A stretch of 64,000 nt of DNA from JAJYRX01 sp041655275. GTDB taxonomy: Bacteria > Pseudomonadota > Gammaproteobacteria > Burkholderiales > Burkholderiaceae_B. Positions 25,826-34,635 of the stretch are shown one piece after another. The DNA lies in assembly GCA_041655275.1 (NCBI GenBank), contig JBBAFU010000006.1, positions 62,001-126,000 on the forward strand, read 5' to 3'. Each line of letters opens with the position of its first letter. Within the stretch, counting starts at the first letter, position 1. Under the pieces are notes generated by a model, which was not told the DNA's origin, did no database searches, and saw only the letters and a list, made by a program, of their open reading frames with translations. The translations under genes were made by a program, and so were the position numbers.

Positions 25826-26419
25826 ATGTCCCTGATTCTTGCTTCCAGCTCGCCCTATCGACAAGACCTGCTGACCCGCCTGGGTCTGGCCTTTGTCGCG
25901 ATAGCGCCCGATGTCGATGAAACGCCGCTGCCGGGTGAGGCTCCCGGTGCCCTGGCGCAACGCCTGGCCATCGCCAAGGCCCGGCGCATCAGCGTACGTC
26001 ACCCGGGTGCCGTCGTCATCGGGTCCGACCAGGTTGCAGCCATGGGTAGCCAATTCCTGGGCAAGCCGGGCACGGCGGAACGCGCCCGGGCACAGCTGCA
26101 CCGGCTCAGCGGCCAGACCGTGATCTTCCACACTGCGCTGTGCGTGACGAACGGCAAGGAGGACGAGACGGCAACCGTGCTCACCGAATGCCGCTTCCGC
26201 CGTCTTTGCGAAGACGAGATCCACCAGTATCTGAAACGCGAGCAGCCTTACGATACCGCCGGCAGCGCCAAGGCCGAAGGCCTGGGTATCGCGCTCATGG
26301 AACACGTGCGCTCGGATGATCCCACAGCCATCATCGGGCTGCCGCTGATCACCCTGTGCACCATGCTGCGCAACTTCGGACGCGACCCTGTCCTGGATGG
26401 CGTGGAGCATCTGCGGTGA
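25826..26419 (+). CDS. yceF: Maf/YceF-type nucleotide pyrophosphatase
   Basis: This Maf-family house-cleaning enzyme hydrolyses modified nucleoside triphosphates; the YceF branch prefers m7GTP. The 197-residue protein has the substrate motif SSSPYRQDLLTRLGL, the catalytic Asp region in GSDQVA, and LSGQTVIFHTALCV. The SDQ motif and the location beside yceD-rpmF point to the YceF branch rather than the dTTP-specific YhdE branch. The stop overlaps the next gene as GTGA. Confidence 0.88.
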   Translation: MSLILASSSPYRQDLLTRLGLAFVAIAPDVDETPLPGEAPGALAQRLAIAKARRISVRHPGAVVIGSDQVAAMGSQFLGKPGTAERARAQLHRLSGQTVIFHTALCVTNGKEDETATVLTECRFRRLCEDEIHQYLKREQPYDTAGSAKAEGLGIALMEHVRSDDPTAIIGLPLITLCTMLRNFGRDPVLDGVEHLR

Positions 26420-27132
26420 GCGCGGTGCGGCCCGGCCTGCACCTGATTCCCGTTGGCCTGGCAAACACGCCCTGCGATAGCTGGCTGCCCGCCGATACGC
26501 GCCGGGTGGCCGCGCAACTCGAGATCTATATTGCCGAGAACGCGCGCAGCGCCCGTGCCTTCCTCAAGCAGATCGGCACTGAACATCCCCTGCAATCCAT
26601 CCTGATCCACAGCCTGGACGCCAGAACGGATGTGCGTGACATGCGCACGTGGCTGGCGCCGCTGGGGCAGGGAAAGGCCATAGGGCTGGTCTCGGAAGCC
26701 GGCTGTCCGGCCGTGGCCGATCCGGGGGCGCGCGTGGTTGCCCTGGCGCATGCGGCGGGCCACGCCGTCATCCCCCATGTCGGACCTTCGTCCATACTGC
26801 TTGGCCTGATGGCCAGCGGACTCGATGGCCAGCGCTTCAGCTTTCACGGCTATGCGCCCGTCAAACCACCCGAGCGGGCGCGCCAGCTGCGCCAGTGGGA
26901 AACCCAGTCACGCCGGCTGCAGCAGACGCAGATCCTGATCGAAACACCGTATCGCAACATGGCGATGTTCGACACCTTGCTGCAGACCCTGGCGCCGGCA
27001 ACCCGGCTGTGCATCGCCTGCGAGCTGACCGGGCCCGGCGAATGGATACGCACCCGAACCGTGGACGCCTGGCGCAACGGCCCCAGGCCCGAGCTCGCAA
27101 AGCGTGCCTGCCTGTTCCTGTTCCAGGCCTAG
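26416..27132 (+). CDS. SAM-dependent methyltransferase of the RsmI/tetrapyrrole-methylase family
   Basis: The 238-residue protein is an RsmI-like paralogue: LHLIPVGLAN at the N-terminus, ENARSARAFL, then SEAGCPAVADPG in place of the RsmI box DAGTPxISDPG. VGPSSILLGLMASGLDGQRF and LIETPYRN follow. True RsmI 2-prime-O-methylates C1402 of 16S rRNA and is longer (about 280). The altered SAM-site loop and short C-terminus suggest a distinct substrate. The GTG start (26416-26418) overlaps the yceF stop by three bases. Substrate unknown. Confidence 0.75.
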   Translation: MSAVRPGLHLIPVGLANTPCDSWLPADTRRVAAQLEIYIAENARSARAFLKQIGTEHPLQSILIHSLDARTDVRDMRTWLAPLGQGKAIGLVSEAGCPAVADPGARVVALAHAAGHAVIPHVGPSSILLGLMASGLDGQRFSFHGYAPVKPPERARQLRQWETQSRRLQQTQILIETPYRNMAMFDTLLQTLAPATRLCIACELTGPGEWIRTRTVDAWRNGPRPELAKRACLFLFQA

Positions 27133-27144
27133 ACAGACGGGTGA

Positions 27145-27810
27145 CTAGACCGGCAGGCGCGGCCTGAGCCACTCCTGCAACTCCGGCACGCTGGCGACCA
27201 TGCCGGCCGGTGAGCTCGCCTGCAGTGTGGCCTCGTCATGCGCGCCATAGGTCACGGCCAAGCCATCCACGCCTGCATTGGCGGCCATGTCCATGTCGTG
27301 GCTGGTATCGCCCACCATCAGGATCTGCCCCGGCTCGAGCGCCAGATGATCCAGAATCTGGTAGAGCATGGACGGGTCCGGCTTGCCGGCGCTCTCGTCC
27401 GCACAGCGCGTGATCTGGAAGGTCTCGTTCAGCCCCGCCTGATCGAGCGCGCGATCCAGGCCGACGCGGCTCTTGCCGGTGGCCACCGCCAGCAGCCCCT
27501 GACGGGCGCGAATCATGTCGAGCACATCCACGATGCCGTCAAACAGCTTCATGCGCGCATGATTATGATTGCCGAAATAATGATGGCGGTAGCGCTCGAC
27601 GAACAGCGGCAGCTGGTCGGGATGGATGTCGGGCACACAGCGATACAGGGCGCTTTCAAGCGAAAGGCCGATGACCCAGGCCGCCTGTCGGGCATCCGGC
27701 ACGGGCAGGCCCAGATCGGCACTGGCCGCCTGGATGGCGGAAACGATGGAATATGTGGAATCCATGACTGTGCCATCCCAGTCGAAGACCACCGCCGAAT
27801 ACTTTTTCAC
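27145..27810 (-). CDS. HAD-family hydrolase, phosphoglycolate phosphatase-like
   Basis: This 221-residue HAD phosphatase has motif I DWDGTVMDS, motif II in VATGKSRVGLD, Lys in ESAGKPDPSML, and motif IV GDTSHDMDMAANAG. A Gph-type helical cap lies between motifs I and II. The substrate is not certain; 2-phosphoglycolate is a common one. The start is GTG at 27808-27810, overlapping the rluC stop (GTGA), so the two are co-translated. The 12 bases to the convergent methyltransferase gene contain no terminator. Confidence 0.82.
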   Translation of the reverse strand: MKKYSAVVFDWDGTVMDSTYSIVSAIQAASADLGLPVPDARQAAWVIGLSLESALYRCVPDIHPDQLPLFVERYRHHYFGNHNHARMKLFDGIVDVLDMIRARQGLLAVATGKSRVGLDRALDQAGLNETFQITRCADESAGKPDPSMLYQILDHLALEPGQILMVGDTSHDMDMAANAGVDGLAVTYGAHDEATLQASSPAGMVASVPELQEWLRPRLPV

Positions 27811-28733
27811 TGCTCATTCTCCAATTCATTGATCAGGCGCCCGAAATCTTCCGGGAGCGCCGCCTGCCAGCACATGGTCGCGCCGGTGCGCGGATGCACC
27901 ATCTCGAGCATGCTCGCGTGCAGGAACATGCGCCGGTAACCGCGCTCCCGATAATGTTCACGCACCGACGCGCTGCCGTATTTGTCGTCGCACAGCACCG
28001 GGTGGCCCGCATGGGCCAGATGCACGCGAATCTGGTGCGTGCGGCCTGTGCGAAGCTCGGCCTGCACCCAGGAGCACGGCCCCAGACGGCGACGCAGGCT
28101 GACGATGGTGTGTGCGCGCTTGCCTTCGGGATCGACGCGTACCCGCCGCTCGCCCTGCGCAGTCAGCCAGCGCAGCAGCGGCTGGCGCAGATGCTGGCGT
28201 TCGTTGACCCAGTCGCCTTCCACGAAAGCATCATAGCAACGGCGACACTGTGCATCGCGCAGCGCTTCCTGCACACCCAGCAGGGCGGTGCGCCGCTTGG
28301 CCAGCACCAGCACGCCCGAAGTTTCCCGGTCGAGCCTGTGGGCCAGCTCCAGGAAGGCACCGGGCGGCCGTGCCGCCCGCAACTGTTCGATGACGCCAAA
28401 GGCCACACCGCTGCCGCCGTGAACAGCAACGCCCGCCGGCTTGTCGATCACCAGCAGGCTTTCGTCTTCGAAAATGACGGGAAAGACCGCCGGCGGCACC
28501 CAGCGCGCCTGCTCCACAGGCGCCATGCGCATGGGCGGCACCCGCACCTGATCGCCACAGGCGAGCCGGGTGGTGGCCCTGGCGCGCCCCCGGTTGACGC
28601 GGACTTCGCCGCTGCGGATGGCCTTGTAGATATGGCTTTTGGGCACACCCTTGCACAGGCGCAGCAGGAAATTGTCCAGCCGCTGCCCGGCATGCCCGGC
28701 ATCCACTTCCACGATGCGTGCTCTGGGCTCCAT
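27807..28733 (-). CDS. rluC: 23S rRNA pseudouridine synthase RluC-like
   Basis: This enzyme makes pseudouridines 955, 2504 and 2580 in E. coli 23S rRNA. The 308-residue protein has an N-terminal S4 domain (QRLDNFLLRLCKGVPKSHIY) and the catalytic motif HRLDRETSGVLVLAK with the active-site Asp. RTHQIRVHLAHAGHPVLCDD follows. I chose ATG 28731-28733 because GGACGGAG precedes it at good distance; an ATG about ten codons upstream has no ribosome-binding site. Divergence from rne and the downstream HAD phosphatase are typical of betaproteobacteria and support RluC over other RluA-family members. Confidence 0.9.
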   Translation of the reverse strand: MEPRARIVEVDAGHAGQRLDNFLLRLCKGVPKSHIYKAIRSGEVRVNRGRARATTRLACGDQVRVPPMRMAPVEQARWVPPAVFPVIFEDESLLVIDKPAGVAVHGGSGVAFGVIEQLRAARPPGAFLELAHRLDRETSGVLVLAKRRTALLGVQEALRDAQCRRCYDAFVEGDWVNERQHLRQPLLRWLTAQGERRVRVDPEGKRAHTIVSLRRRLGPCSWVQAELRTGRTHQIRVHLAHAGHPVLCDDKYGSASVREHYRERGYRRMFLHASMLEMVHPRTGATMCWQAALPEDFGRLINELENEQ

Positions 28734-29287
28734 CGGCAGCTCCGTCCCTGTTGGTTTCATTTGTGCGCGGATCAGAAACCGGCATATAATCATATCAGCC
28801 GCTGAGTGCTGAATCACCTGGCGTAGAGATGCGTTGTTGCGTCTCCGTCGGGCGCCAAGGGCATATTGTACCGTCCGGGCCACAGCACTCTGGGTCACCA
28901 GGTCGTCGGTGCATGCAAAGGCCCTGGGGTAACGGTGGTGCTTTCAAGCCCGTTGCCACAGGCCATATCGCGCACCACAATACGGCGCTGAATCGATTTC
29001 CAAGTTTGCACCAGCCGCAAGCCAAAGTTACCTTGCGTCTGATGTTCCCAGCAACCCTCTTGTCTATCAACACTATCTTGTCTTCCATCACTATAGTGAA
29101 ACTGAACAAGCTGCTGACTGAACTGCGTACCTTCGGGTATGCCGTGCCTGCCCGAATCAGCGGGGGTGCGGCCTGACGCCTTCAGTCAGCCCTCCTGCGC
29201 CTTTGTATTCAGATTCAGCGTCACAAGCCGGGTGATCCGCGGTCCTGCGCCTCGAAAGAGGCCTGCTGACTACGGAGAAAACCACTC
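28734..29287 (+). promoter_or_regulatory. rluC-rne intergenic region with candidate rne promoter and long 5-prime leader
   Basis: TTGTGC (28761-28766) and a consensus TATAAT (28785-28790), 18 bases apart, point toward rne and would start a leader of about 490 bases. RNase E mRNAs in other bacteria have long structured leaders through which the enzyme degrades its own message, so this is probably an autoregulatory leader. Short hairpin-forming stretches are present (for example GAGATGCG/CGTCTC around 28826-28848). I found no protein-coding gene in it. Confidence 0.5.
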
Positions 29288-32110
29288 ATGAAACGGATGC
29301 TGTTCAACGCTACGCACCAGGAAGAACTGCGCGTTGCCATCGTCGACGGTCAAAAACTGATCGATCTCGACATTGAAACCGCCGGACGCGAACAACGCAA
29401 AGGCAATATCTACAAGGGTGTCATCACCCGCATCGAGCCGGGCCTCGAAGCCTGTTTCGTCAGCTATGGCGAAGAGCGCCACGGCTTTCTGCCCTTCAAG
29501 GAAATCTCGCGCAGCTACTTCCGCGAAGGCGTGGACCTGCGCGGCGCCCGTATCCAGGATGCACTCAGTGAAGGACAGGAACTGATCATCCAGGTTGAAA
29601 AGGAAGAGCGCGGCAACAAAGGGGCCGCGCTCACTACTTTCATCTCGCTGGCGGGCCGCTACCTGGTGCTCATGCCCAACAACCCGCGCGGCGGCGGCGT
29701 CTCGCGCCGCGTCGAGGGCGAAGATCGCCAGGAGCTGCGCGAAGTCATCGACCAGCTCGATGTGCCCGCCGGCATGAGCATCATCGCGCGCACGGCCGGC
29801 ATCGGACGTTCGGTCGAAGAAATGCAGTGGGACCTTGCCTATCTGCTGCAGCTGTGGAATGCCATTGATGCCGCAGCGCAAGAGAACAAGGCCCCCATCC
29901 TGATCTATCTCGAGTCCAGCCTGGTCATCCGTGCCATCCGCGACTATTTCTCGCCCGAAATCGGCGAGATCCTCATCGATACCGACGATATCCACGATCA
30001 GGCCTGCGCTTTCATGAGCGTGGTCATGCCCGACAACCTGACGCGCGTGAAACGCTACCGGGACGATATCCCGCTGTTCTCGCGCTTCCAGATCGAGCAT
30101 CAGATAGAAACGGCCTATTCGCGCACCGTGCAGCTGCCGTCCGGCGGAGCCGTCGTCATCGATCACACCGAGGCACTGGTGGCCATCGATGTGAACTCGG
30201 CGCGTTCCACCCGTGGCGCCGATATCGAGGAAACCGCCTTGCGCACCAACCTCGAAGCAGCCGACGAAGTCGCACGCCAGCTGCGTCTGCGCGACCTGGG
30301 CGGGCTTATCGTCATCGATTTCATCGACATGGACGACAGCAAGAATCAGCGCTCGGTCGAACAGCGCCTGCGTGATGCCTTGCGTTTCGACAGGGCCCGC
30401 GTGCAGATGGGGCGCATCTCGCGCTTCGGGCTCATGGAGCTGTCGCGCCAGCGCCTGCGCCCCGCACTGAACGAAGGCTCGCACATCACCTGTCCGCGTT
30501 GCACGGGCACCGGCGTCATCCGCGATGCGGAATCCAGCGCCCTGCATGTGCTGCGCCTGCTGCAGGAAGAGGCGATGAAGGAAGGCACGGCCGCCCTGCA
30601 CGCCCAGGTGCCGGTCGATGTCGCTACCTTCCTGCTCAACGAAAAGCGCAACGACATCGCCAAGATCGAATCGCGGCTCAAGGTCAATCTGGTCCTCATA
30701 CCCAGCAAGAATCTGGAGACGCCCCACCATCACATCGAACGCCTGCGCCACGACGATCCCCGTCTGGAAGACAACCGCAGCAGCGTGGACCTCATGGAAG
30801 CCCCGGACGAATCCACCGTCTGGACGCCGCGTCGCGTACAAGAGACGCGCTCGCGTGGCGAGGCCCTGGTCAAGGGCATCACGCCCGCCCAGCCGGCACC
30901 TTCAGCGCAGACGGCAAGCCCTGCAGCCGCACCGGTCGCGGCAGTCGCCGCGCCCGCAGCCGGCGGCAGTCTCCTGCGTCGCATCATGGGCTGGCTCACC
31001 GGCGAACCGGCAACCGTGGCACCCACGCCGGCGCCCGAGCCGGAACCCGCAGCGGCAACACCGCCACGCAAGCCGCGCAGCAGCCGCAGTCGTACTGCAC
31101 GGAGCACCGAGGCGCGCAGCGAGCGCAGCCGCAGCCGGCGCCCGTCAGACCGTACTGCAGAAGGGGGCCGCAAGGATGATGACGGCACTCCCGCCCGCAG
31201 CCGCCGTTCGGCCGCCAGTCGCAGCAGCCGGGACGAAAGCGCACCGCAGCTCGAAAGCCGTCAGGACGATACCGCAGCAGCAAGCACCGAAAAGCGCACC
31301 GAAAAGACCGGTACGCGCAGTGGACGCAGCCGTCGCAGCCGCGGCGGTCGCCAGCGCCACGAGGCAACACCGCTCGAGACCCAGACGCAGCTCGAGGATC
31401 AGGCAGTCGCCACCGAGACCGCAGAGCTGCCTGCAGCCGAGACCAGGCCCGCAAGCCGGCCCGCAGCTGCCGACGAGGCGGTTCTCGCCAGCGAAGCGCA
31501 GGATGTCGCCGCCGGCCCGGCCACTGAAGCGCATACCGGGGAAGACGGTAGTGAGCGCCCGGCCTCATCACGTCGCCGACGCCGCCCGCGTCGCAGTCGC
31601 CGCACTCCGGTAGAGAACGCCGAGACCATGGCCGCAGAAACGACTGAAGCGGCGGAAACGACAGAAGTGACAGGCATTGCAGACCTGCCTGCAGAACCGG
31701 TTGCCGAAGTGCCTGCCCCAGAGACCGCATCCGTGGCCGAAGTCGCCGCGGCGCCGGCCGCCGATCTTTCCGAAGTGTCGGAAGGCAATGACCTGACACA
31801 GGTTCAAACCATTGTCGAGGAAACGCCCGACAGCGCGGACGAGCCCATGGCAGAGGAAGAAACCATTGCGGAAGAAGCCGTTGCCGAAGTGCAGCCCGAG
31901 CAGGTACAGCCCGAGACCGTCGCGGAAGAAGCTGCGGCCTCGCTCGACGAGCTGCTGGCCGCTGCCGGTCTGGAACGCGTCGAGACACAGGCAAGCGCCA
32001 ACAGCAATGCGGCGCCCGAACCCGAGCCCCAGCGCCTGGGCCGGCCCCGACGCCGCGCAGCCGGTGTGACTGCACAGGAAGAGGTACTGGAGCAAGTCGA
32101 AACGCGCTGA
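29288..32110 (+). CDS. rne: Ribonuclease E
   Basis: This essential endoribonuclease is the scaffold of the RNA degradosome. The 940-residue protein has the S1 domain (about 38-120), a 5-prime sensor/RNase H-like region, and the DNase I-like catalytic site with Asp301 (IDVNSARSTRG) and Asp344 (VIDFIDMDD). The zinc-link Cys402/Cys405 is in TCPRCTGTG. From about residue 540 the protein is low complexity: an amphipathic stretch LLRRIMGWLTG (about 560), Arg-Ser-rich RNA-binding blocks (about 595-700) and a Glu/Ala-rich tail. That is the usual degradosome arm. AGAAAACCACTC precedes the ATG. Confidence 0.96.
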   Translation: MKRMLFNATHQEELRVAIVDGQKLIDLDIETAGREQRKGNIYKGVITRIEPGLEACFVSYGEERHGFLPFKEISRSYFREGVDLRGARIQDALSEGQELIIQVEKEERGNKGAALTTFISLAGRYLVLMPNNPRGGGVSRRVEGEDRQELREVIDQLDVPAGMSIIARTAGIGRSVEEMQWDLAYLLQLWNAIDAAAQENKAPILIYLESSLVIRAIRDYFSPEIGEILIDTDDIHDQACAFMSVVMPDNLTRVKRYRDDIPLFSRFQIEHQIETAYSRTVQLPSGGAVVIDHTEALVAIDVNSARSTRGADIEETALRTNLEAADEVARQLRLRDLGGLIVIDFIDMDDSKNQRSVEQRLRDALRFDRARVQMGRISRFGLMELSRQRLRPALNEGSHITCPRCTGTGVIRDAESSALHVLRLLQEEAMKEGTAALHAQVPVDVATFLLNEKRNDIAKIESRLKVNLVLIPSKNLETPHHHIERLRHDDPRLEDNRSSVDLMEAPDESTVWTPRRVQETRSRGEALVKGITPAQPAPSAQTASPAAAPVAAVAAPAAGGSLLRRIMGWLTGEPATVAPTPAPEPEPAAATPPRKPRSSRSRTARSTEARSERSRSRRPSDRTAEGGRKDDDGTPARSRRSAASRSSRDESAPQLESRQDDTAAASTEKRTEKTGTRSGRSRRSRGGRQRHEATPLETQTQLEDQAVATETAELPAAETRPASRPAAADEAVLASEAQDVAAGPATEAHTGEDGSERPASSRRRRRPRRSRRTPVENAETMAAETTEAAETTEVTGIADLPAEPVAEVPAPETASVAEVAAAPAADLSEVSEGNDLTQVQTIVEETPDSADEPMAEEETIAEEAVAEVQPEQVQPETVAEEAAASLDELLAAAGLERVETQASANSNAAPEPEPQRLGRPRRRAAGVTAQEEVLEQVETR

Positions 32111-32130
32111 CCCTATACTCCCATGCTCCG

Positions 32131-32201
32131 CAGTTAACGTCGTAAGCGTCTGATTTTATTGATACGTAATACGTAAAAATGCCACTACACGACGTTTTCT
32201 G
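32131..32201. repeat. 13-base imperfect inverted repeat flanking 45 bases
   Basis: CAGTTAACGTCGT (32131-32143) is matched in reverse complement by ACGACGTTTTCTG (32189-32201), 11 of 13 positions. The enclosed sequence is AT-rich and holds TACGTAATACGTA. It begins 21 bases after the rne stop. It might be the end of a small mobile remnant or a weak hairpin. No transposase is present and no target duplication was recognised. Confidence 0.4.
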
Positions 32202-32236
32202 CGGCCAATCTGGGTAGTTTCAACACCTCAAAGCGT

Positions 32237-32870
32237 TTAGCCTGTGAGCCTGGGCGTTTTTCTATTTTTACGCGATCTGGCCCGTCTTTGCCTGCCAGAG
32301 ACGGGACCCTGCTCCTCGTTATCCCACCGTGTTGGCTTAACATCCGGGTCTCGTCTCAAGACTTTCTTCAAAATAGAAACAATATCGAAATTTACCAGAC
32401 CATCTATGTGCTCATACAATGATGGATCAACCTGATTTCTCATGGCATCAAGAACGAAATTTACGCCGTTGATTCTCGCTAATTTTGCTGCTGGTACAAA
32501 ATCACTATCGCCGGAGACAAGGACAATCTTGTCCACCTGCCCCCTTATCGAAAGTGTGGCAATATCAATTCCCAACTTGATATCAACGCCTTTTTGTCGA
32601 GCACTATAATAAAAATCATCATTCGTCAAGTCATTGAAAAATCGTTCTTTTCTTATCAACTCTTGAACAACACGATCTTTAATTCGCTACTCCTTGTCTG
32701 CTTTTACGGTACCAGGCCGTAAAGCAAGATTTTTTGTTTTTCAATTCATCAATAAGATCTTTTCTAAATATATAATCAGGATCTTTTGTGAAATGTTTGA
32801 CACAAGGATTTGCCTCTCCCTCCCTTGGATATGTGCTTCCAGACCATCTCCTATAATATTGTTTGACAAA
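32237..32870 (-). pseudogene. NYN-domain (LabA/DUF88-like) protein, truncated, frameshifted and interrupted by a stop
   Basis: The C-terminal 140 codons (32237-32659) encode a clear NYN/PIN-like nuclease core: ARQKGVDIKLGIDIATL, then LVSGDSDFVPAAKLARI and YEHIDGL. The acidic residues typical of the fold are present. Upstream, the expected continuation can still be read as ALRPGTVKADKE, an in-frame TAG (32687-32689), then RIKDRVVQELIRKERFF. Farther upstream, after a shift at the T-rich run 32730-32741, FTKDPDYIFRKDLIDELKNK is readable. The N-terminal VDGxN strand is gone, accD beginning at once. The region is AT-rich (20 G/C in 32701-32760). A shortened protein from a non-ATG start is possible but unlikely to be active. 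Confidence 0.75.
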
Positions 32871-32890
32871 CAGCCGGCCTGGAAATTTCC

Positions 32891-33790
32891 TTAGGCAGCG
32901 CTATCTTCGGCCGGCGGCGCATCGTCTCCCGGCACAGGTCTTGCCATCAGCAGGCCCAGCATATGGGCCAGCTCGTCCCTGAGCGTACGGCGATCCAGCA
33001 CCATGTCAATGGCCCCCTTCTCGAGCAGGAACTCGGCCCGCTGAAAACCTTCCGGCAGGGTTTCGCGCACCGTCTGCTCGATCACGCGCGGCCCGGCAAA
33101 GCCAATGAGTGCCCTGGGCTCGGCAATCACGATATCGCCGACGAAGGCGAAGCTGGCCGATACGCCACCCATGGTGGGATCCGTCAGAATGCTGATGAAG
33201 GGCAGGCCGGCATCGGACAGCCGTGTCAGCATGGCATTCGTCTTGGCCATCTGCATGAGGGAGAACAGGCTTTCCTGCATGCGCGCCCCGCCGGAAGCCG
33301 CAACGCTGATGAATGCGGCCTGGTGGCTGATCGCATGCTGGACCGCACGCACGAAGCGCTCGCCCACCACCGAACCCATGGAACCGCCCATGAAACTGAA
33401 CTCGAAACACGCCAGCACCACGGGCAGGGCATGAATGCTTCCCGCCATGGCGACGAGCGCTTCGGACTCGCCCGTCTGCTTGACCGCTTCCGACAGCCGG
33501 TCGGGATACTTCCGGCTATCACGAAAGCGCAGCGGGTCTGTCGGCCGTATGGCCTGACCGATCTCGTGACGGCCTTCCCTGTCGAGCAGGGCATCGACGC
33601 GCTGGCGCGCGCCCAGGCGCATGTGATGACTGCATTTGGGGCATACGTTCAGCGTGGCCTGCAGGTCTTCCTTGTACAGCACGGATTCGCAGGACGGGCA
33701 CTTGACCCACACGCCTTCGGGCACACGCTTGGCCGCCGCATCCTGCTTGCGGTTGATGCGCGGCGGAAGGATCTTCTCAATCCAGCTCAT
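32891..33790 (-). CDS. accD: Acetyl-CoA carboxylase, carboxyltransferase subunit beta
   Basis: AccD and AccA transfer carboxyl from biotin to acetyl-CoA, the first step of fatty-acid synthesis. The 299-residue protein has the zinc ribbon CPSCESVLYKEDLQ with NVCPKC near residues 30-55, and the crotonase-fold motifs SGGARMQESLFSLMQM and FAGPRVIEQTV. The ATG (33788-33790) overlaps the trpA stop and has AGGAGCCTCCT upstream, so accD is coupled to trpA, as in many proteobacteria. Confidence 0.95.
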   Translation of the reverse strand: MSWIEKILPPRINRKQDAAAKRVPEGVWVKCPSCESVLYKEDLQATLNVCPKCSHHMRLGARQRVDALLDREGRHEIGQAIRPTDPLRFRDSRKYPDRLSEAVKQTGESEALVAMAGSIHALPVVLACFEFSFMGGSMGSVVGERFVRAVQHAISHQAAFISVAASGGARMQESLFSLMQMAKTNAMLTRLSDAGLPFISILTDPTMGGVSASFAFVGDIVIAEPRALIGFAGPRVIEQTVRETLPEGFQRAEFLLEKGAIDMVLDRRTLRDELAHMLGLLMARPVPGDDAPPAEDSAA

Positions 33791-34635
33791 AGGAGGCTCC
33801 TCACTTCGCGCAGCCATTGTGCGACGGCGCCAATGGCGGCATCATCCGCCTGCGCCGGCGTGCCCCCGCCATCGGCGCAGGCCCTGGCCGCCGCTTGCAT
33901 GAGCTCGATCAGGCGGCTGCCGATGACGACGGCGTCGGCGGTCTTGCCGATCTGCTGTGCACTCTGCGCATCGCGGATGCCAAAACCCACGCCTACGGGA
34001 ATGCTGATATGCCGGCGCACCTCTTCCAGGCGCCGGGCAACCGCTTCCGTATCCAGCGCGGCGGAACCGGTCACGCCCTTGAGCGATACATAATAGACAT
34101 AGCCACGTGCCATCCTTGCCAGGGCCTGCATGCGCTCGGCTGTGGACGTGGGTGCCAGCAGGAAGATGGGATCAATGCGCACGTCGGCAAGCAGCGCAGC
34201 GAAATGCCCCGCCTCCTCGGGCGGATAATCCACCACCAGCATGCCGTCGACACCGGCCTGTGCAGCCCGCTGGACAAAGGCTTCCTGGCCCATGCGCTCG
34301 ATGGGGTTGGCATAGCCCATGAGCACTACCGGCGTGACATCATCATCACGGCGGAATTGCGCCACCATGTCAAGCACGGTAGCCAGGCTGGTGCCGCGCG
34401 CAATGGCCCGTTCGGCGGCCAGCTGGATCACCGGCCCATCGGCCATGGGGTCGGAAAACGGCACCCCCAGCTCGATGATGTCGGCACCGGCATCGACCAT
34501 GGCATGCATGAGGCGCGGCATGGCTTCGATGGACGGGTCACCGGCCGTGACATAGGGCACCAGCGCCGCCCGGCCCGCAGTGCGCTCGAACGCTGCCAGG
34601 ATGCGCGCATTGGAAGAAGTCTTGCCGTCCGCCAT
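33787..34635 (-). CDS. trpA: Tryptophan synthase alpha subunit
   Basis: TrpA cleaves indole-3-glycerol phosphate to indole and glyceraldehyde 3-phosphate. The 282-residue protein has the catalytic Glu in DIIELGVPFSDPMADGPVIQ and Asp in VVDYPPEEA. Phosphate-binding loops follow (GVGFGIRDAQSA, VVIGSRLIE). Its ATG shares one base with the trpB stop (TAATG). Confidence 0.95.
   Translation of the reverse strand: MADGKTSSNARILAAFERTAGRAALVPYVTAGDPSIEAMPRLMHAMVDAGADIIELGVPFSDPMADGPVIQLAAERAIARGTSLATVLDMVAQFRRDDDVTPVVLMGYANPIERMGQEAFVQRAAQAGVDGMLVVDYPPEEAGHFAALLADVRIDPIFLLAPTSTAERMQALARMARGYVYYVSLKGVTGSAALDTEAVARRLEEVRRHISIPVGVGFGIRDAQSAQQIGKTADAVVIGSRLIELMQAAARACADGGGTPAQADDAAIGAVAQWLREVRSLL

Noticed and set aside
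27133..27144. Terminator between the methyltransferase and HAD genes
   Set aside because: Only 12 bases separate the convergent stops and no stem with a T-run is visible.
29270..30841. A 523-codon minus-strand frame opposite rne
   Set aside because: It mirrors the conserved catalytic half of RNase E and has no domain signature of its own.
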